Assembly (NCBI GenBank): GCA_958452935.1
Contig: CAUDVX010000003.1
Coordinates: 1 to 64,000, forward strand
DNA length: 64,000 bases
Source: an uncultured Collinsella sp.
GTDB taxonomy: Bacteria > Actinomycetota > Coriobacteriia > Coriobacteriales > Coriobacteriaceae
Reading direction: 5' to 3'
A model generated the notes under the pieces. That model was not told the DNA's origin, did no database searches, and was given only the letters and a program-made list of their open reading frames with translations. Positions 1 through 8,609 of the stretch are shown piece by piece (within the stretch, counting starts at the first letter, position 1; each line of letters opens with the position of its first letter). The position numbers were made by a program, and so were the translations under genes.

Positions 1-235
1 GCACACGGCCCTTGGCGTCCAGCCGCTTCTCATAGGGGGAGCCATCGGAAGCGATGTAGATAATGCTTTCGCTGCCCTTTGGAAACTTGGCCTTTCCTTC
101 GGCTATGAGTTTGTGCTTTTCCTCGCGAATCCGCTCGAGCAGCTTGCTTGCGGGCTCGTCTGCGTGGTCTTGCGGCACAAGCTTGCCTTCGACCGCCATC
201 TGCAGAATCGAGTTCTTCAGGTCTTTCGCCTTCAT
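1..235 (-). CDS. hsdS: Type I restriction specificity subunit HsdS, N-terminal part (cut by window edge)
   Basis: Only the first 78 codons are present; the gene runs off the left edge. The start reads MKAKDLKNSILQMAVEGKLV, followed by PQDHADEPASKLLERI, the typical opening of HsdS just before the first target recognition domain. HsdS chooses the DNA target for the methylase and nuclease subunits. Its ATG directly abuts the hsdM stop codon, so translation is probably coupled. The recognition sequence cannot be guessed because neither recognition domain is in the window. The call is firm; whether the gene is intact is unknown. Confidence 0.88.
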   Translation of the reverse strand, partial: MKAKDLKNSILQMAVEGKLVPQDHADEPASKLLERIREEKHKLIAEGKAKFPKGSESIIYIASDGSPYEKRLDAKGRV

Positions 236-1714
236 CTATGCCTCGATTCCGAGAATCTCGCAAATTTTAGCAAGCTTGTCATCAATCTCGGCATCGACTG
301 CGGCGCGACGAGCGCGATAGTCGCGAATCAGCTCGTCGGGAGGTAGAATCTCCTCTTCCTCGTGCGGGTAACCGCACAAATCGAAGTTGAAACTTCCTGC
401 CCGCAATTCCTCAACTGTATAGAGCTCAGCTTTGGGGTTACCATCTTTTTCGATTTCCTCGCGATTCGCCCACCAGTTACGAGCATCGTTGAAATGCTCG
501 GACTTGATCGGTTTAGTTTTCGAGAAGTGCTTATAACCGTCTGGCATGTCCATGCGATAGAACCACACGCCCTCGGATTTCTTCGTATTGTCGAAGAAGA
601 GGATGTTAGTGGTAATGGAGGTATAGGGCGCAAAGACGCTCTGAGGCATGCGCACGACGGTGTGCAGATTGAATTCTTCGACGAGACGGCGCTTGATTTC
701 GACCTTCGCCGCATCCTGGCCGAACAGAAAGCCGTCAGGGATAATAACCGCTGCACGGCCGTTTCTCTTGAGGCGATACAGGATGAGCGCAAGGAACAGA
801 TCAGCGGTCTCCGAACTGCGAAGGGCTGTTGGGAAGTTGTTCTGAATAGATGTCTTTTCCGACCCACCGTAGGGCGGGTTCATGAGCACCACGTCGAACC
901 GGCCGCGTTCTTTGTGGCGGTAATCGCGAACGTCGTGTTCGAGCGAGTTGTCATGGAAGACCTGTGGGTTGTCGATATCGTGCAGCAGCATGTTGGTGAT
1001 GCACAAAAGATACGGTAACTGCTTTTTCTCGATGCCGTAGATCGATTTAGAATAGAGCTCTTGGTCTGCGGGCGTTTTCACCTGCTTCGCCAGCAGCTTC
1101 AATGCGCTTGTAAGGAATCCACCTGTTCCGCACGCGAAGTCAGCAACAGATTCCCCGAGCTTGGGATTAAGCATCTCGGCCATGAAATCGGTAACAGCAC
1201 GGGGCGTGTAGAACTCGCCCGCGTTGCCCGCAGACTGCAAGTCCTTCAGGATGGTCTCGTAAATCTCGCCGAACGCATGGCGCTCCTTGTATTCGGTGAA
1301 GTCCACAGCATCATCGATCGCGTTGACAACCTGACGGAGCAGGATACCATCTTTCATGTAGTTATTGGCGTCGGTGAACGCCGCCTTTACAACCACTTGT
1401 CGCAACGGTGCGTCTTGGACAAGCTCAAGATTCGCCAAAGTCTTGAATAGGTCGTTGTTGACGAAGTCCAGCAACTCATCGCCGGTAAGGGCGTTGCCGT
1501 CTTTCGCGTCAGGCGCCCAGCTGTGCCAGCGCAAACGATCGGGGATGATCGACTCATACGAATCGTCGTGAAATTCCCATTCCTCTTCCTTCGCGTCATA
1601 GATTTTCAGGAAGAACAACCATGTCATCTGCTCAATTCGCTGAGCATCGCCGTTGATGCCCGCATCGTTTCGCATGATATTCTGGAGGGTTTTGACGAGA
1701 GATCCTAAAGCCAT
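236..1714 (-). CDS. hsdM: Type I restriction-modification DNA methyltransferase HsdM
   Basis: N6-adenine methylase subunit of a type I system, 492 residues, a usual length for HsdM. It has the HsdM N-terminal helical domain, then an AdoMet-binding motif I (FACGTGGFL, near residue 190) and the catalytic motif IV NPPY (VLMNPPYGG, near residue 277). It methylates host DNA as M2S and joins HsdR to form the restriction complex. It sits 15 bp downstream of hsdR and abuts hsdS, giving the order R-M-S on one transcript. No damage is visible, so the system should be functional if hsdS is complete. Confidence 0.95.
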   Translation of the reverse strand: MALGSLVKTLQNIMRNDAGINGDAQRIEQMTWLFFLKIYDAKEEEWEFHDDSYESIIPDRLRWHSWAPDAKDGNALTGDELLDFVNNDLFKTLANLELVQDAPLRQVVVKAAFTDANNYMKDGILLRQVVNAIDDAVDFTEYKERHAFGEIYETILKDLQSAGNAGEFYTPRAVTDFMAEMLNPKLGESVADFACGTGGFLTSALKLLAKQVKTPADQELYSKSIYGIEKKQLPYLLCITNMLLHDIDNPQVFHDNSLEHDVRDYRHKERGRFDVVLMNPPYGGSEKTSIQNNFPTALRSSETADLFLALILYRLKRNGRAAVIIPDGFLFGQDAAKVEIKRRLVEEFNLHTVVRMPQSVFAPYTSITTNILFFDNTKKSEGVWFYRMDMPDGYKHFSKTKPIKSEHFNDARNWWANREEIEKDGNPKAELYTVEELRAGSFNFDLCGYPHEEEEILPPDELIRDYRARRAAVDAEIDDKLAKICEILGIEA

Positions 1715-1729
1715 GCTTCAAAAGCCTTC

Positions 1730-4063
1730 CTAAGCCGAGTAAAGCGCATTCTCCAACGTTTGCGCCGCGTACATGAATTCTTTCTTGCCACCGAACGCTT
1801 TGCAAATCTTCATAGGGCTTCCAAAGCGCCGAAACTCTTCAAGGTCGAGGATTCTGGTGTCATCCAAATCGATGAGGTTCGAAGTGGCGTATTTGTCGAG
1901 AAGGGCCTCGAGCACATCACGTGCAAGGCCGGTGTACTCGTACAGATAGCCCTTCTTCTTCACGTTGTTGGCCCTTTCGCTCCTCGTGAGCGGTTTCTGG
2001 TCGTAAGCAATGTGACAGATGAGGTCGAAATCGCTCATTTGATCTTGACCGGACTCCTTGCGAAGCTCATCAAGGAACACGCCACGATCCCTCAGTTCGT
2101 CGATAATCGCTTGCTTGCGGTCCTCGGCGTTCCAAACGACAAGAAAATGGTCGAGCGTATCGTACTCGCCGCGGATGTTTTTCCGTGTGTAGTCCTTAAG
2201 GCTCTCCGTGACAAGCTCGCCAGAAACCGAATAATACTCAACTCGCTCGGAGGCTATTTCGACGGGAACACCGTGAACATAATATTTAACGCGTTTGCCA
2301 TCGATGTCCGTCTCGCCATCATCCAATACATTGTCGGGATTGGGCAGAGGCGAAACGTCGGGAGGGCTGTCCGGCTCGTCGGTGTCGGGCACCATAGGAC
2401 CGTTGGGTGCAGGTTCGAACACCTGCACCGGCTCGCCGTCAAACGCCGGGTCGGCGAACATACGCGACGCATCGCGGAAATCAAGAATGGTAAAGTACAG
2501 CTTGCCGTACGGCTCGCAGATGCGAGTACCGCGGCCAACAATCTGCTTGAACTCCGTCATTCCCTGCTCGCCGTAGACGTTGTCCAACACGACAAGCTTG
2601 CAGGTTTTGCAGTTCACGCCCGTAGTAAGCAGCTTCGAAGTCGTGACGATCGTCGGGTACTTCTCGTCGGGGTCAATGAACTCGTCGAGCTTCGCCTTGC
2701 CCTCTTTCGAATCGCCGGTGATGCGCATGATGTAAGTAGGGTGCTCTTTGACGATGTCGCTGTTCTCATTGACTAAGGCCTCGCGCATTCGCTCTGCATG
2801 GTCGATATCGACGCAGAAAACAATCGTCTTCGAATACCTGTCCGTTTCCTTAAGGAACTGGGTTATCTTCTTGGCCACGACCTCCGTTCGCTCCTTGATA
2901 ACGAGCTCGCGGTCGAAATCCTGTTTCTCGTAAACACGGTCGCTAATCAGCTCTCCGTTGTCATCGACGGCTCCAGCGTGCGGACGCCAACCATAGACGT
3001 CGACGTTCGGTTTCACGCGAACAACCTGGTATGGGGCAAGGAAGCCGTCCTCGATTCCCTGCTTCAGCGAGTACGTGTACGCAGGTTCCCCAAAGTAATC
3101 GATGTTCGACACATCCTTCGTTTCTTTCGGAGTGGCCGTCATGCCGATTTGCACAGCGGAGCTAAAGTACTCGAGTATCTTGCGCCAGGCAGAATCGTCG
3201 GCCGCGCTGCCGCGATGGCATTCGTCGACGATGATGAGATCGAAGAACTCGGGGCTGAACTCCCTGAATATCTCCTCGCCATCGGTACCGACGAGTTGTT
3301 GGTAAAGTGCAAAGTAGATTTCGTACGCCGGGTCGAGCTTGCGATGCTCGACCTTCGTGATCACCTTGCGCAGCGGCTTGAAGTCTCCGTCTATGGTCTG
3401 ATCGACGAGGATGTTCCTGTCGGCAAGATAGAGGACCTTCCTGGCCATGCCAGCCTCGCGCAGGCGGTGTACGATTTGGAACGCCGTATAGGTCTTGCCG
3501 GTGCCCGTGGCCATGACGAGGAGGATCCTGTCTTTGCCGCTCGCCACGGCCTCGACGGTCCTGTTGACGGCGTTTCGCTGATAGTAGCGGGGCGAATTGC
3601 CGCCATGCTCGTAATAATAGGGCGCGGTAATAATCTCTTCCGCTTTCTGCGTTTCGATGCCCTTCGAAGCGCAGAAGCGAGCCCACAATTCCTCGGGAGA
3701 GGGGAACTCGTCCATGCTCAGACGGCGAACCCTACCGGTAGTGAAATCATGCTCAGCAAAGCCCTTGCCGTTCGAGCTGTAAGCGAAAGGTACATCCAGG
3801 GCAATTGCGTAATCCATCGCCTGCTGCAGGCCAGCCTCGACCGTATGATCCGAGTCTTTTGCCTCAACGATAGCGATAGGCATATCCCGCTTATACATGA
3901 GCAGATAGTCGGCCTTCTTGGGCTTCTTTCGGGTATGGAGCCCCTTGCGAACGACGATCTCGCCGTCGGTGAAGTAGTATTCAGTAAATATCTGCCTGTC
4001 GGCATCCCATTTTCTTTTGAGTGCCGGATCGATCAACTTCAGGCGCACATCTGACTCGTTCAC
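1730..4063 (-). CDS. hsdR: Type I restriction endonuclease subunit HsdR (EcoEI-like)
   Basis: Motor and nuclease subunit, about 777 residues from the chosen start. The N-terminal PD-(D/E)xK nuclease is visible as KADYLLMY followed by IAIVEAK. The SF2 translocase follows with Walker A ATGTGKT, a DEAD-type box IIVDECHRGS and SAT-like MTATPKET, then a C-terminal EcoEI-type region. I start at the GTG at 4063 because AGGAGG lies 8 bases upstream and the protein then begins VNESDVRLKL; the longer reading frame upstream has no such support. The GTG overlaps the stop codon of the small upstream gene (GTGA), so the two are translationally coupled. Confidence 0.94.
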   Translation of the reverse strand: MNESDVRLKLIDPALKRKWDADRQIFTEYYFTDGEIVVRKGLHTRKKPKKADYLLMYKRDMPIAIVEAKDSDHTVEAGLQQAMDYAIALDVPFAYSSNGKGFAEHDFTTGRVRRLSMDEFPSPEELWARFCASKGIETQKAEEIITAPYYYEHGGNSPRYYQRNAVNRTVEAVASGKDRILLVMATGTGKTYTAFQIVHRLREAGMARKVLYLADRNILVDQTIDGDFKPLRKVITKVEHRKLDPAYEIYFALYQQLVGTDGEEIFREFSPEFFDLIIVDECHRGSAADDSAWRKILEYFSSAVQIGMTATPKETKDVSNIDYFGEPAYTYSLKQGIEDGFLAPYQVVRVKPNVDVYGWRPHAGAVDDNGELISDRVYEKQDFDRELVIKERTEVVAKKITQFLKETDRYSKTIVFCVDIDHAERMREALVNENSDIVKEHPTYIMRITGDSKEGKAKLDEFIDPDEKYPTIVTTSKLLTTGVNCKTCKLVVLDNVYGEQGMTEFKQIVGRGTRICEPYGKLYFTILDFRDASRMFADPAFDGEPVQVFEPAPNGPMVPDTDEPDSPPDVSPLPNPDNVLDDGETDIDGKRVKYYVHGVPVEIASERVEYYSVSGELVTESLKDYTRKNIRGEYDTLDHFLVVWNAEDRKQAIIDELRDRGVFLDELRKESGQDQMSDFDLICHIAYDQKPLTRSERANNVKKKGYLYEYTGLARDVLEALLDKYATSNLIDLDDTRILDLEEFRRFGSPMKICKAFGGKKEFMYAAQTLENALYSA

Positions 4064-4242
4064 TTTGCAGCCCTCCTCACTACCTCTTCGGCCAGCAGCG
4101 CCGAGATGAACGCGCTTGCGGATACGCAATCCCGTTTTGCCATTTCAGTTACAGCACGTTTGAGATCGGGAGTGACAGCGAAGATAATCCTGTCGGTCTT
4201 CTTGCCGTTCAGGAGTTCCTGCTTGAGTTCGATTTCGTCCAT
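4060..4242 (-). CDS. Small ribbon-helix-helix-like protein coupled to hsdR
   Basis: 60 residues with a pattern typical of a small RHH DNA-binding protein: a short beta-like stretch (DRIIFAVTP), then two helices (LKRAVTEMAKRD and SASAFISALLAEEVV). It is the first gene of the hsdRMS transcript and its stop overlaps the hsdR start by four bases. Inference: it may autoregulate the restriction operon, delaying nuclease expression after transfer to a new host, as controller proteins do in other systems. Mobilization or antitoxin-like roles are also possible for such a small RHH protein. I know of no named family for it. Confidence 0.6.
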   Translation of the reverse strand: MDEIELKQELLNGKKTDRIIFAVTPDLKRAVTEMAKRDCVSASAFISALLAEEVVRRAAK

Positions 4243-4426
4243 TGCCCGTCCTTCGGATGCTCAGGTTGCAATGCGGATGCCGTGTTGCATCATTGTTATA
4301 TAAGTTTAGCATATCGATAGTTTCGACCTGCAGCTTTCCTAAAACGTAGTCGCATCACTGTGTTTACGGCAATCGCGTAAACGTGCCTATAGGAGGTGCT
4401 TTGATTGTGCGACCAGCCCAAACCCG

Positions 4427-4480
4427 TGGCAGGCTTGCCTGCCAGCGCACCCGCCGTAGGCGGAATACTTATCCTGCATC
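4427..4480 (+). other. oriT: Candidate origin of transfer (oriT) with IncP/Ti-type nic site
   Basis: Two inverted repeats precede a relaxase-type nic sequence. TGGCAGGC-TT-GCCTGCCA lies at 4427-4444 and CCGCC-GTA-GGCGG at 4451-4463. They are followed by AATACTTATCCTGCATC (4464-4480). The core TATCCTG then C matches the nic consensus YATCCTG/Y of RP4 and Ti plasmid relaxases, and RP4 likewise has an inverted repeat a few bases before nic. Predicted cleavage is between 4476 and 4477. A relaxase and coupling protein lie on the same element within 3 kb. Motif match and context are seen; activity is inferred. Confidence 0.6.
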
Positions 4481-4571
4481 AGCACCTCCAGGGGCTGATA
4501 TATCCCATACGCCCGACCGGCGCGGAGGTTGAAAACGGGGACTTCCAAGGGCACGCCCTTGAGCGCGATGG

Positions 4572-4604
4572 GGTCAGGGGAAGCGGCGCGAGCTTCCCCT
4601 GACC
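4572..4604. repeat. Perfect 13-bp inverted repeat
   Basis: GGTCAGGGGAAGC at 4572-4584 and its exact complement at 4592-4604 enclose a 7-base loop. Neither side is followed by a T-run, so it is not a standard terminator. It lies about 100 bp from the predicted nic site and may be part of the transfer origin, a relaxosome binding site or a single-strand promoter or signal. Confidence 0.6.
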
Positions 4605-4697
4605 GCCTTGCCAGCCTTTAACGATGAGGCCAAGAAGATGCAGAGCACGAAAAAGGCCCGCCGAAGCAGGCCTACCCAGAAAGGGCTGCAAAGGAGG

Positions 4698-5051
4698 CTA
4701 AGCCTCTCCCAGGGCGTTGATATGATGTCGAATCATGGCCTTCCCGCCATCGAAGATCACGAGGGCGACCTCGTCGAAGCGAATTCGACTGTCGGGAATC
4801 GGCTCACCTTGCCGCTCGAACCAGGCGATGGCATCGGCTTCCGCCTCCTTCCGGTCCATGACCTCAGCGGGAAACCCCTTCTCGTTCGCCTCCCTGGCGA
4901 CGACTCTCGCGAAAACGATGTCGCCGTCATCTACGGCCACCAAGCTGATGCATTCGCCCGACAGCCTGCCGATGATTCGATAGCCCTTGCGCTCCAAAAG
5001 CAGCGCCGCCATCTCGATCGCCCTCTGCTTGAGCTCATCTGCGTTGTTCAT
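4698..5051 (-). CDS. YraN-like (UPF0102) nuclease-fold protein
   Basis: 117 residues from the ATG at 5051, chosen because AAGGAGG lies just upstream; a longer frame exists without support. The sequence resembles YraN/UPF0102: a first helix ending LLERKGYRIIGR, a beta strand DGDIVFARVVARE in the position of the family's VFVEVK strand, and a C-terminal FDEVALVIFDG strand. In canonical members the E-x-K of VEVK is part of a restriction-like nuclease core; here it reads ARVVARE, so the catalytic lysine seems absent. It follows the coupling protein gene on the element and may be a DNA-processing accessory of transfer. Confidence 0.6.
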   Translation of the reverse strand: MNNADELKQRAIEMAALLLERKGYRIIGRLSGECISLVAVDDGDIVFARVVAREANEKGFPAEVMDRKEAEADAIAWFERQGEPIPDSRIRFDEVALVIFDGGKAMIRHHINALGEA

Positions 5052-5148
5052 GATGCCTGCCTCCTTAGGCTTCGGGGCCCGCCTTTCGAGCCCTGTGCCC
5101 TGCGCGGCGCTCGTCGGAAAGCGGATGCGCAAGGAACCAAGCGAAACC

Positions 5149-5208
5149 GCAAGGCTTGAGTTTTCACGGTTCTGCGAAGCGGGTTCGTGAAAAGTTTTCG
5201 CGCCTTGC
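5149..5208. repeat. Nested inverted repeat between the coupling protein gene and the YraN-like gene
   Basis: GCAAGG (5149-5154) pairs with CCTTGC (5203-5208), and inside it TTTTCACG (5161-5168) pairs perfectly with CGTGAAAA (5186-5193). It lies in the 247-bp gap between the two genes, which holds no credible gene. There is no T-run next to the outer arms, so a processing, attenuation or protein-binding role is as likely as termination. Confidence 0.45.
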
Positions 5209-5298
5209 GCGGCCGCGACGACGTGCGACCCTGCAGGGCGTCAGGGAATGCAAGGCGCGACCCGAATCAGGTGGCGGCGGCAGTCCCGGCAACGTAGC

Positions 5299-7170
5299 TC
5301 ACAAGAAGCGCGGGTCAGACGCCTCGGCGATTGCCTGGGCGATGTCGACTTCGGCTTCCGCGGCGTCGCCAATGCGCCATGTCTTGGCAGGTTCGGAGTT
5401 CTTGGCCTCGCGGTTCGGAGCAAGGCTTGCGCGCGTTGCGGCGTCCGGTTCCCTGCCGCCAAGGCCAATGGCGTCGCCCGCGTACGTCTTCGAGACCGGC
5501 AGGGAACTGCACGCGTAGGCCTGCCCGCCTTTGATGACGAGGTGCCCGGTCCGCCAATCCCATTTGGCAAGGTCCTCAGGGCGGAAGAGCTTCGCCTCGT
5601 GATAGCTTACGGAAGTGCTGCTGCCTCCCCCGTTGGCCGACTTGCTGATCGAGCGCGTCTTCGTCTCCACCGTGTAACAGCCGAGCTGGTCCGAGTAATG
5701 CTTGCAGGTCTTTGCGTCGTTGGCGGCCAGGAACAACGTGGTGTCGAGGTTGTTGAAGATGCCGGGCGCGTCCTCGCGGTACGTCGCCTCAACCTGCGAG
5801 CGGTCCTGGCACACGAACACAAGGTGCATCCCGAGCGAGCGCACGATGCTCACAGCCTTCTGAAGCCCAGGGATCTTGGGAAGCTGCGGGAATTCCTCGA
5901 GAATCCAGTACACGGGACGGTCCAGCGTCCCGCCGCAGCGCCGCTCGGCGAGGCGGCGCAAGCCGTCCATGGTCTGCGAGACGAACGCCGCCACCAGGGC
6001 GTCGTACGCGGTCGACGAGCTGTTGAACCTGATATAGAGGGCCACCTTGCCGCCGAGGAAGTCTTCGGCCGAGAAGTCGCTCCTCGCGAGCATGGGGCTC
6101 ACGGCGGGGTCGGCGTAGACGTTGAGCACGGCGGCGAGGTTCACGCGGAATCCGCCGTACGTCTCGGCCGGTGCGTAGGCGACGTGCTCGAGCGAGAGCC
6201 TGGCCGACGAACCCGCGGGGAGATTCTCGGCTATCCGCTGCAGCCGCTCCTGATCCATCGCGGCAATGGCCGCAACGGTTGACAGGTTGCGCGCGTCGTC
6301 CGGCACGTCGGGGCTCTGCGCCACGTAGGCGGCAACGCCTGAGAACAATATGCGCGCCGCCTGGGTCCATATTGCCGTGGTCTCTCGCCGTTCGAGCACG
6401 AGCGTATCGGCCAGAATGCGCACTTCGCCGGGCAGCTCGGAGGGGTGCCTGCCGTTGAGACCTTTCGCACAGTCGATTGCGGGCTGCAGCGGCAGCCACC
6501 CGTCGCTTCGCGCGGCGTCGGAGAAGTCGATGCACACGCGCATGTAGCCATGCCCCTCGGCGTAAGCCCCGGTGAGGTCGTGCAGTTCGCCCTTGGGGTC
6601 GAGGGCGATGAACGAGAAATCGGAATTCACAAGGTTGATCAAGGAGGGCGCGAGGCAGCTGGACGTCTTGCCCGCGCCGGTGCCGCCGATTACGAGCGCG
6701 TGCCTGATATCGTCGACGAGCAAGCGCTTCCCATCAGGGCCCACGCCGCCAACGACGAGCCCCGGCGAGGCCTTATCGGCATCGCACATGCCGAACTCGC
6801 GCTTCAGGGCGATGGGGCGCGACTCCAGGCGGCTCGACCCGTACGACCTGTTCGGCGACGGCTTCTCGCCAAGCCATGCGCCGCTGTGGAAGGCGCGGTA
6901 GCTATGCGCGGCGAGCGCAACCGCTGCCGTTACCGCAACGACGGTCGCCACGGCAAGGACGCTCGCCTCGTCCGGCAACTCAGCCTTCTGCCCCGCCGCA
7001 TGTGTAAACGTCTTCAGAAGCTGCGCGATTGTCGGTGAAAGGACATCGCCTGCGAGCGACGGGTAGAGAAGCCTGGTTGCGAAATACGCGAAGGCTTCGA
7101 AGATGGTTGCGTAGAGAAGGAACTCCGCGAAAGGGCGCGGAAGCTTGTTGAAGCTTTTCTGTCTTGGCAC
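5299..7170 (-). CDS. Type IV coupling protein (VirD4/TraG family)
   Basis: 623 residues. Two hydrophobic N-terminal segments (around LLYATIFEAFAYFATRLLY and ASVLAVATVVAVTAAVALA) anchor it in the membrane. The ATPase domain shows Walker A GGTGAGKT near residue 160, the DPKGEL motif typical of VirD4/TraG proteins, a Walker B-like YWILEEFPQL and the later VFVCQDRSQ motif. It would feed the relaxase-bound strand into a conjugation channel. No other type IV secretion genes are visible in the window, so they lie to the left or come from a helper element. It starts 12 bp after the relaxase stop codon, in the same operon. Confidence 0.93.
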   Translation of the reverse strand: MPRQKSFNKLPRPFAEFLLYATIFEAFAYFATRLLYPSLAGDVLSPTIAQLLKTFTHAAGQKAELPDEASVLAVATVVAVTAAVALAAHSYRAFHSGAWLGEKPSPNRSYGSSRLESRPIALKREFGMCDADKASPGLVVGGVGPDGKRLLVDDIRHALVIGGTGAGKTSSCLAPSLINLVNSDFSFIALDPKGELHDLTGAYAEGHGYMRVCIDFSDAARSDGWLPLQPAIDCAKGLNGRHPSELPGEVRILADTLVLERRETTAIWTQAARILFSGVAAYVAQSPDVPDDARNLSTVAAIAAMDQERLQRIAENLPAGSSARLSLEHVAYAPAETYGGFRVNLAAVLNVYADPAVSPMLARSDFSAEDFLGGKVALYIRFNSSSTAYDALVAAFVSQTMDGLRRLAERRCGGTLDRPVYWILEEFPQLPKIPGLQKAVSIVRSLGMHLVFVCQDRSQVEATYREDAPGIFNNLDTTLFLAANDAKTCKHYSDQLGCYTVETKTRSISKSANGGGSSTSVSYHEAKLFRPEDLAKWDWRTGHLVIKGGQAYACSSLPVSKTYAGDAIGLGGREPDAATRASLAPNREAKNSEPAKTWRIGDAAEAEVDIAQAIAEASDPRFL

Positions 7171-7182
7171 GACCGTTTCTCC

Positions 7183-8607
7183 TTACAGTTTTGGGACGGG
7201 GACGCGGATTGGTATTTGCTTCTCAATCAGAGATCCGGGCGCGCGGGTGCCGATAAGGCGCTCGGCGTGCGCGATCGCCGCGCCCAGCGCGCGGGCAGCC
7301 AAGGCAAGGGTTTTCTGGCCGACCTCGTCGCCGTAGTCGCCTTTGCCGCCATCGGAAAGAGCCTGCCTTGCCAGCACCGCAGCGCCCTTTGCGTTCGCCG
7401 AAAGCGACGATTGCACGGCATCGGCCTCCCTGCCGACGCTCGGCAGCCTGCGCAGCACGTTCTTGCCAAGAGGCGTGCCGGCGCATGCATCAGCACGCAG
7501 GGCGCTTGAGAGGCTTTTCATCTCATCGTCATCGAGGCAGCTGAAAACCTCTTCGGCAAGCTGCCAGGCGCGCTTGCGTGCGGGCGGCCCCAATTCCATC
7601 CAAGCCTCCAGCCCGACCTCAGGCTTGGCGGCGACGGCGGCGCTTTCGGCGTTCCCGACATTGGAGATGAGCGCGTTTCCAAGCCTCGTTTTCAAATCGG
7701 CCTCCGCCGCCGAGACGTAGGCCTCGAGCTCCGCCCCTTCGAGCCCTTTCAGCTCGGCGTAGCCCAGCACGGCCTTCTCGTAGCTGGCGCGCAGCTCCTG
7801 CATACGCTGATCGGCTTCGACGGATTGCCGCACTGCGGCATCCACTTCGGAGACTGCTTCCCGATGGAACTTTGCCAGCTTCGCGTATTTCAGCGAGCCT
7901 TCGTTCGGCAGCGCCTCGACCACGGCTTTCCGCTGGGCATCGTCAAGCCCTATGCCCCTCATTCGCGCCACGAGTTCGTCTCTTGCCTGGGTACGTTGCA
8001 AGCTGAGCTCGTCTCGCTGGGGCTTCAAAACGGCGGCGCGCAGGGCGTCGTTCGCCCGGCGCATCTTCTGCTTGGGAAGCAGGCTGTTGAAATCTCCCGT
8101 TTCGTCCCATGTGAAGACGTGGCAGTGCAGGTTGTTCTCTTGGTTGACGTGGTAGGCCGCAACCCAACGGATGTTCTGTGGCTCCATGACCCCAAGGGAC
8201 TCCACATACCTCGGCCACTGGCTTCGCAGCAGTCGCTCCCAATCCTGTTTTGTCGTGAGACCGAGCCCCTCGGCGTCCTCGCGGCGCACGGTCACCACGC
8301 TGGTCACTATCGCCGATTCCGTGTTTTTGAGCTCGCGCTGGATCCCCGCACGCTCCGGCACGCCCCGGGCGTCGAACAGCGCGTGGCCCTGATTGGGCTC
8401 GGGAACGGAACCGGGTCTGTAGCTGATGTATCCGAGCTTCGCCATTCGCGCGTTCTCACGCTCGATGCGCAAGTCGTCGTCGCTTTTCATGGCGACCGCG
8501 CCGGGCCTGTTCGCGATGTAAAGAAGCCGACTTCCGCCAATCACGCCGTGGCCTGCGGAGCCCGAGAGCATGACTCGGTGATTCACCACGATCTTCGAGC
8601 CCGGCAC
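7183..8607 (-). CDS. MobL-type relaxase
   Basis: 474 residues from the GTG at 8607, which has GAGAAGG upstream and begins two bases after the preceding gene ends; a longer frame would overlap that gene. The N-terminal domain has the metal-binding triad of HUH relaxases in YHVNQENNLHCHVFTWD, and tyrosine candidates near YIANRPG and LGYISYRPGS. The C-terminal half is helical and charged, as in MobL/MobP proteins. It should nick oriT and lead the strand to the coupling protein encoded next. Partners: the RHH protein just upstream, the second RHH near int, and the candidate oriT at 4.4 kb. Confidence 0.88.
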   Translation of the reverse strand: MPGSKIVVNHRVMLSGSAGHGVIGGSRLLYIANRPGAVAMKSDDDLRIERENARMAKLGYISYRPGSVPEPNQGHALFDARGVPERAGIQRELKNTESAIVTSVVTVRREDAEGLGLTTKQDWERLLRSQWPRYVESLGVMEPQNIRWVAAYHVNQENNLHCHVFTWDETGDFNSLLPKQKMRRANDALRAAVLKPQRDELSLQRTQARDELVARMRGIGLDDAQRKAVVEALPNEGSLKYAKLAKFHREAVSEVDAAVRQSVEADQRMQELRASYEKAVLGYAELKGLEGAELEAYVSAAEADLKTRLGNALISNVGNAESAAVAAKPEVGLEAWMELGPPARKRAWQLAEEVFSCLDDDEMKSLSSALRADACAGTPLGKNVLRRLPSVGREADAVQSSLSANAKGAAVLARQALSDGGKGDYGDEVGQKTLALAARALGAAIAHAERLIGTRAPGSLIEKQIPIRVPVPKL

Positions 8608-8609
8608 GG

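Larger units (their letters stand above)
4243..4697. other. Non-coding gap carrying oriT-like structures
   Basis: No convincing gene lies in this 455-base stretch. It holds the putative upstream region of the RHH-hsdRMS operon (an AT-rich TATATAAC near 4297-4304 read on the minus strand is a possible -10), the oriT candidate at 4427-4480 and a perfect hairpin at 4572-4604. Its position between the transfer genes and the restriction cargo fits a transfer origin region. Confidence 0.6.

Noticed and set aside
2798..4054. Long plus-strand frame over hsdR
   Set aside because: A shadow of the hsdR codon pattern in a high-GC gene; hsdR motifs are unambiguous.
4405..4602. Plus-strand frame across oriT
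   Set aside because: Interrupts clear inverted repeats and a nic motif; no family resemblance despite an AGGAGG nearby.
5248..6282. Long plus-strand frame over the coupling protein gene
   Set aside because: Antisense composition only; the minus strand has Walker motifs and the VirD4 signature.
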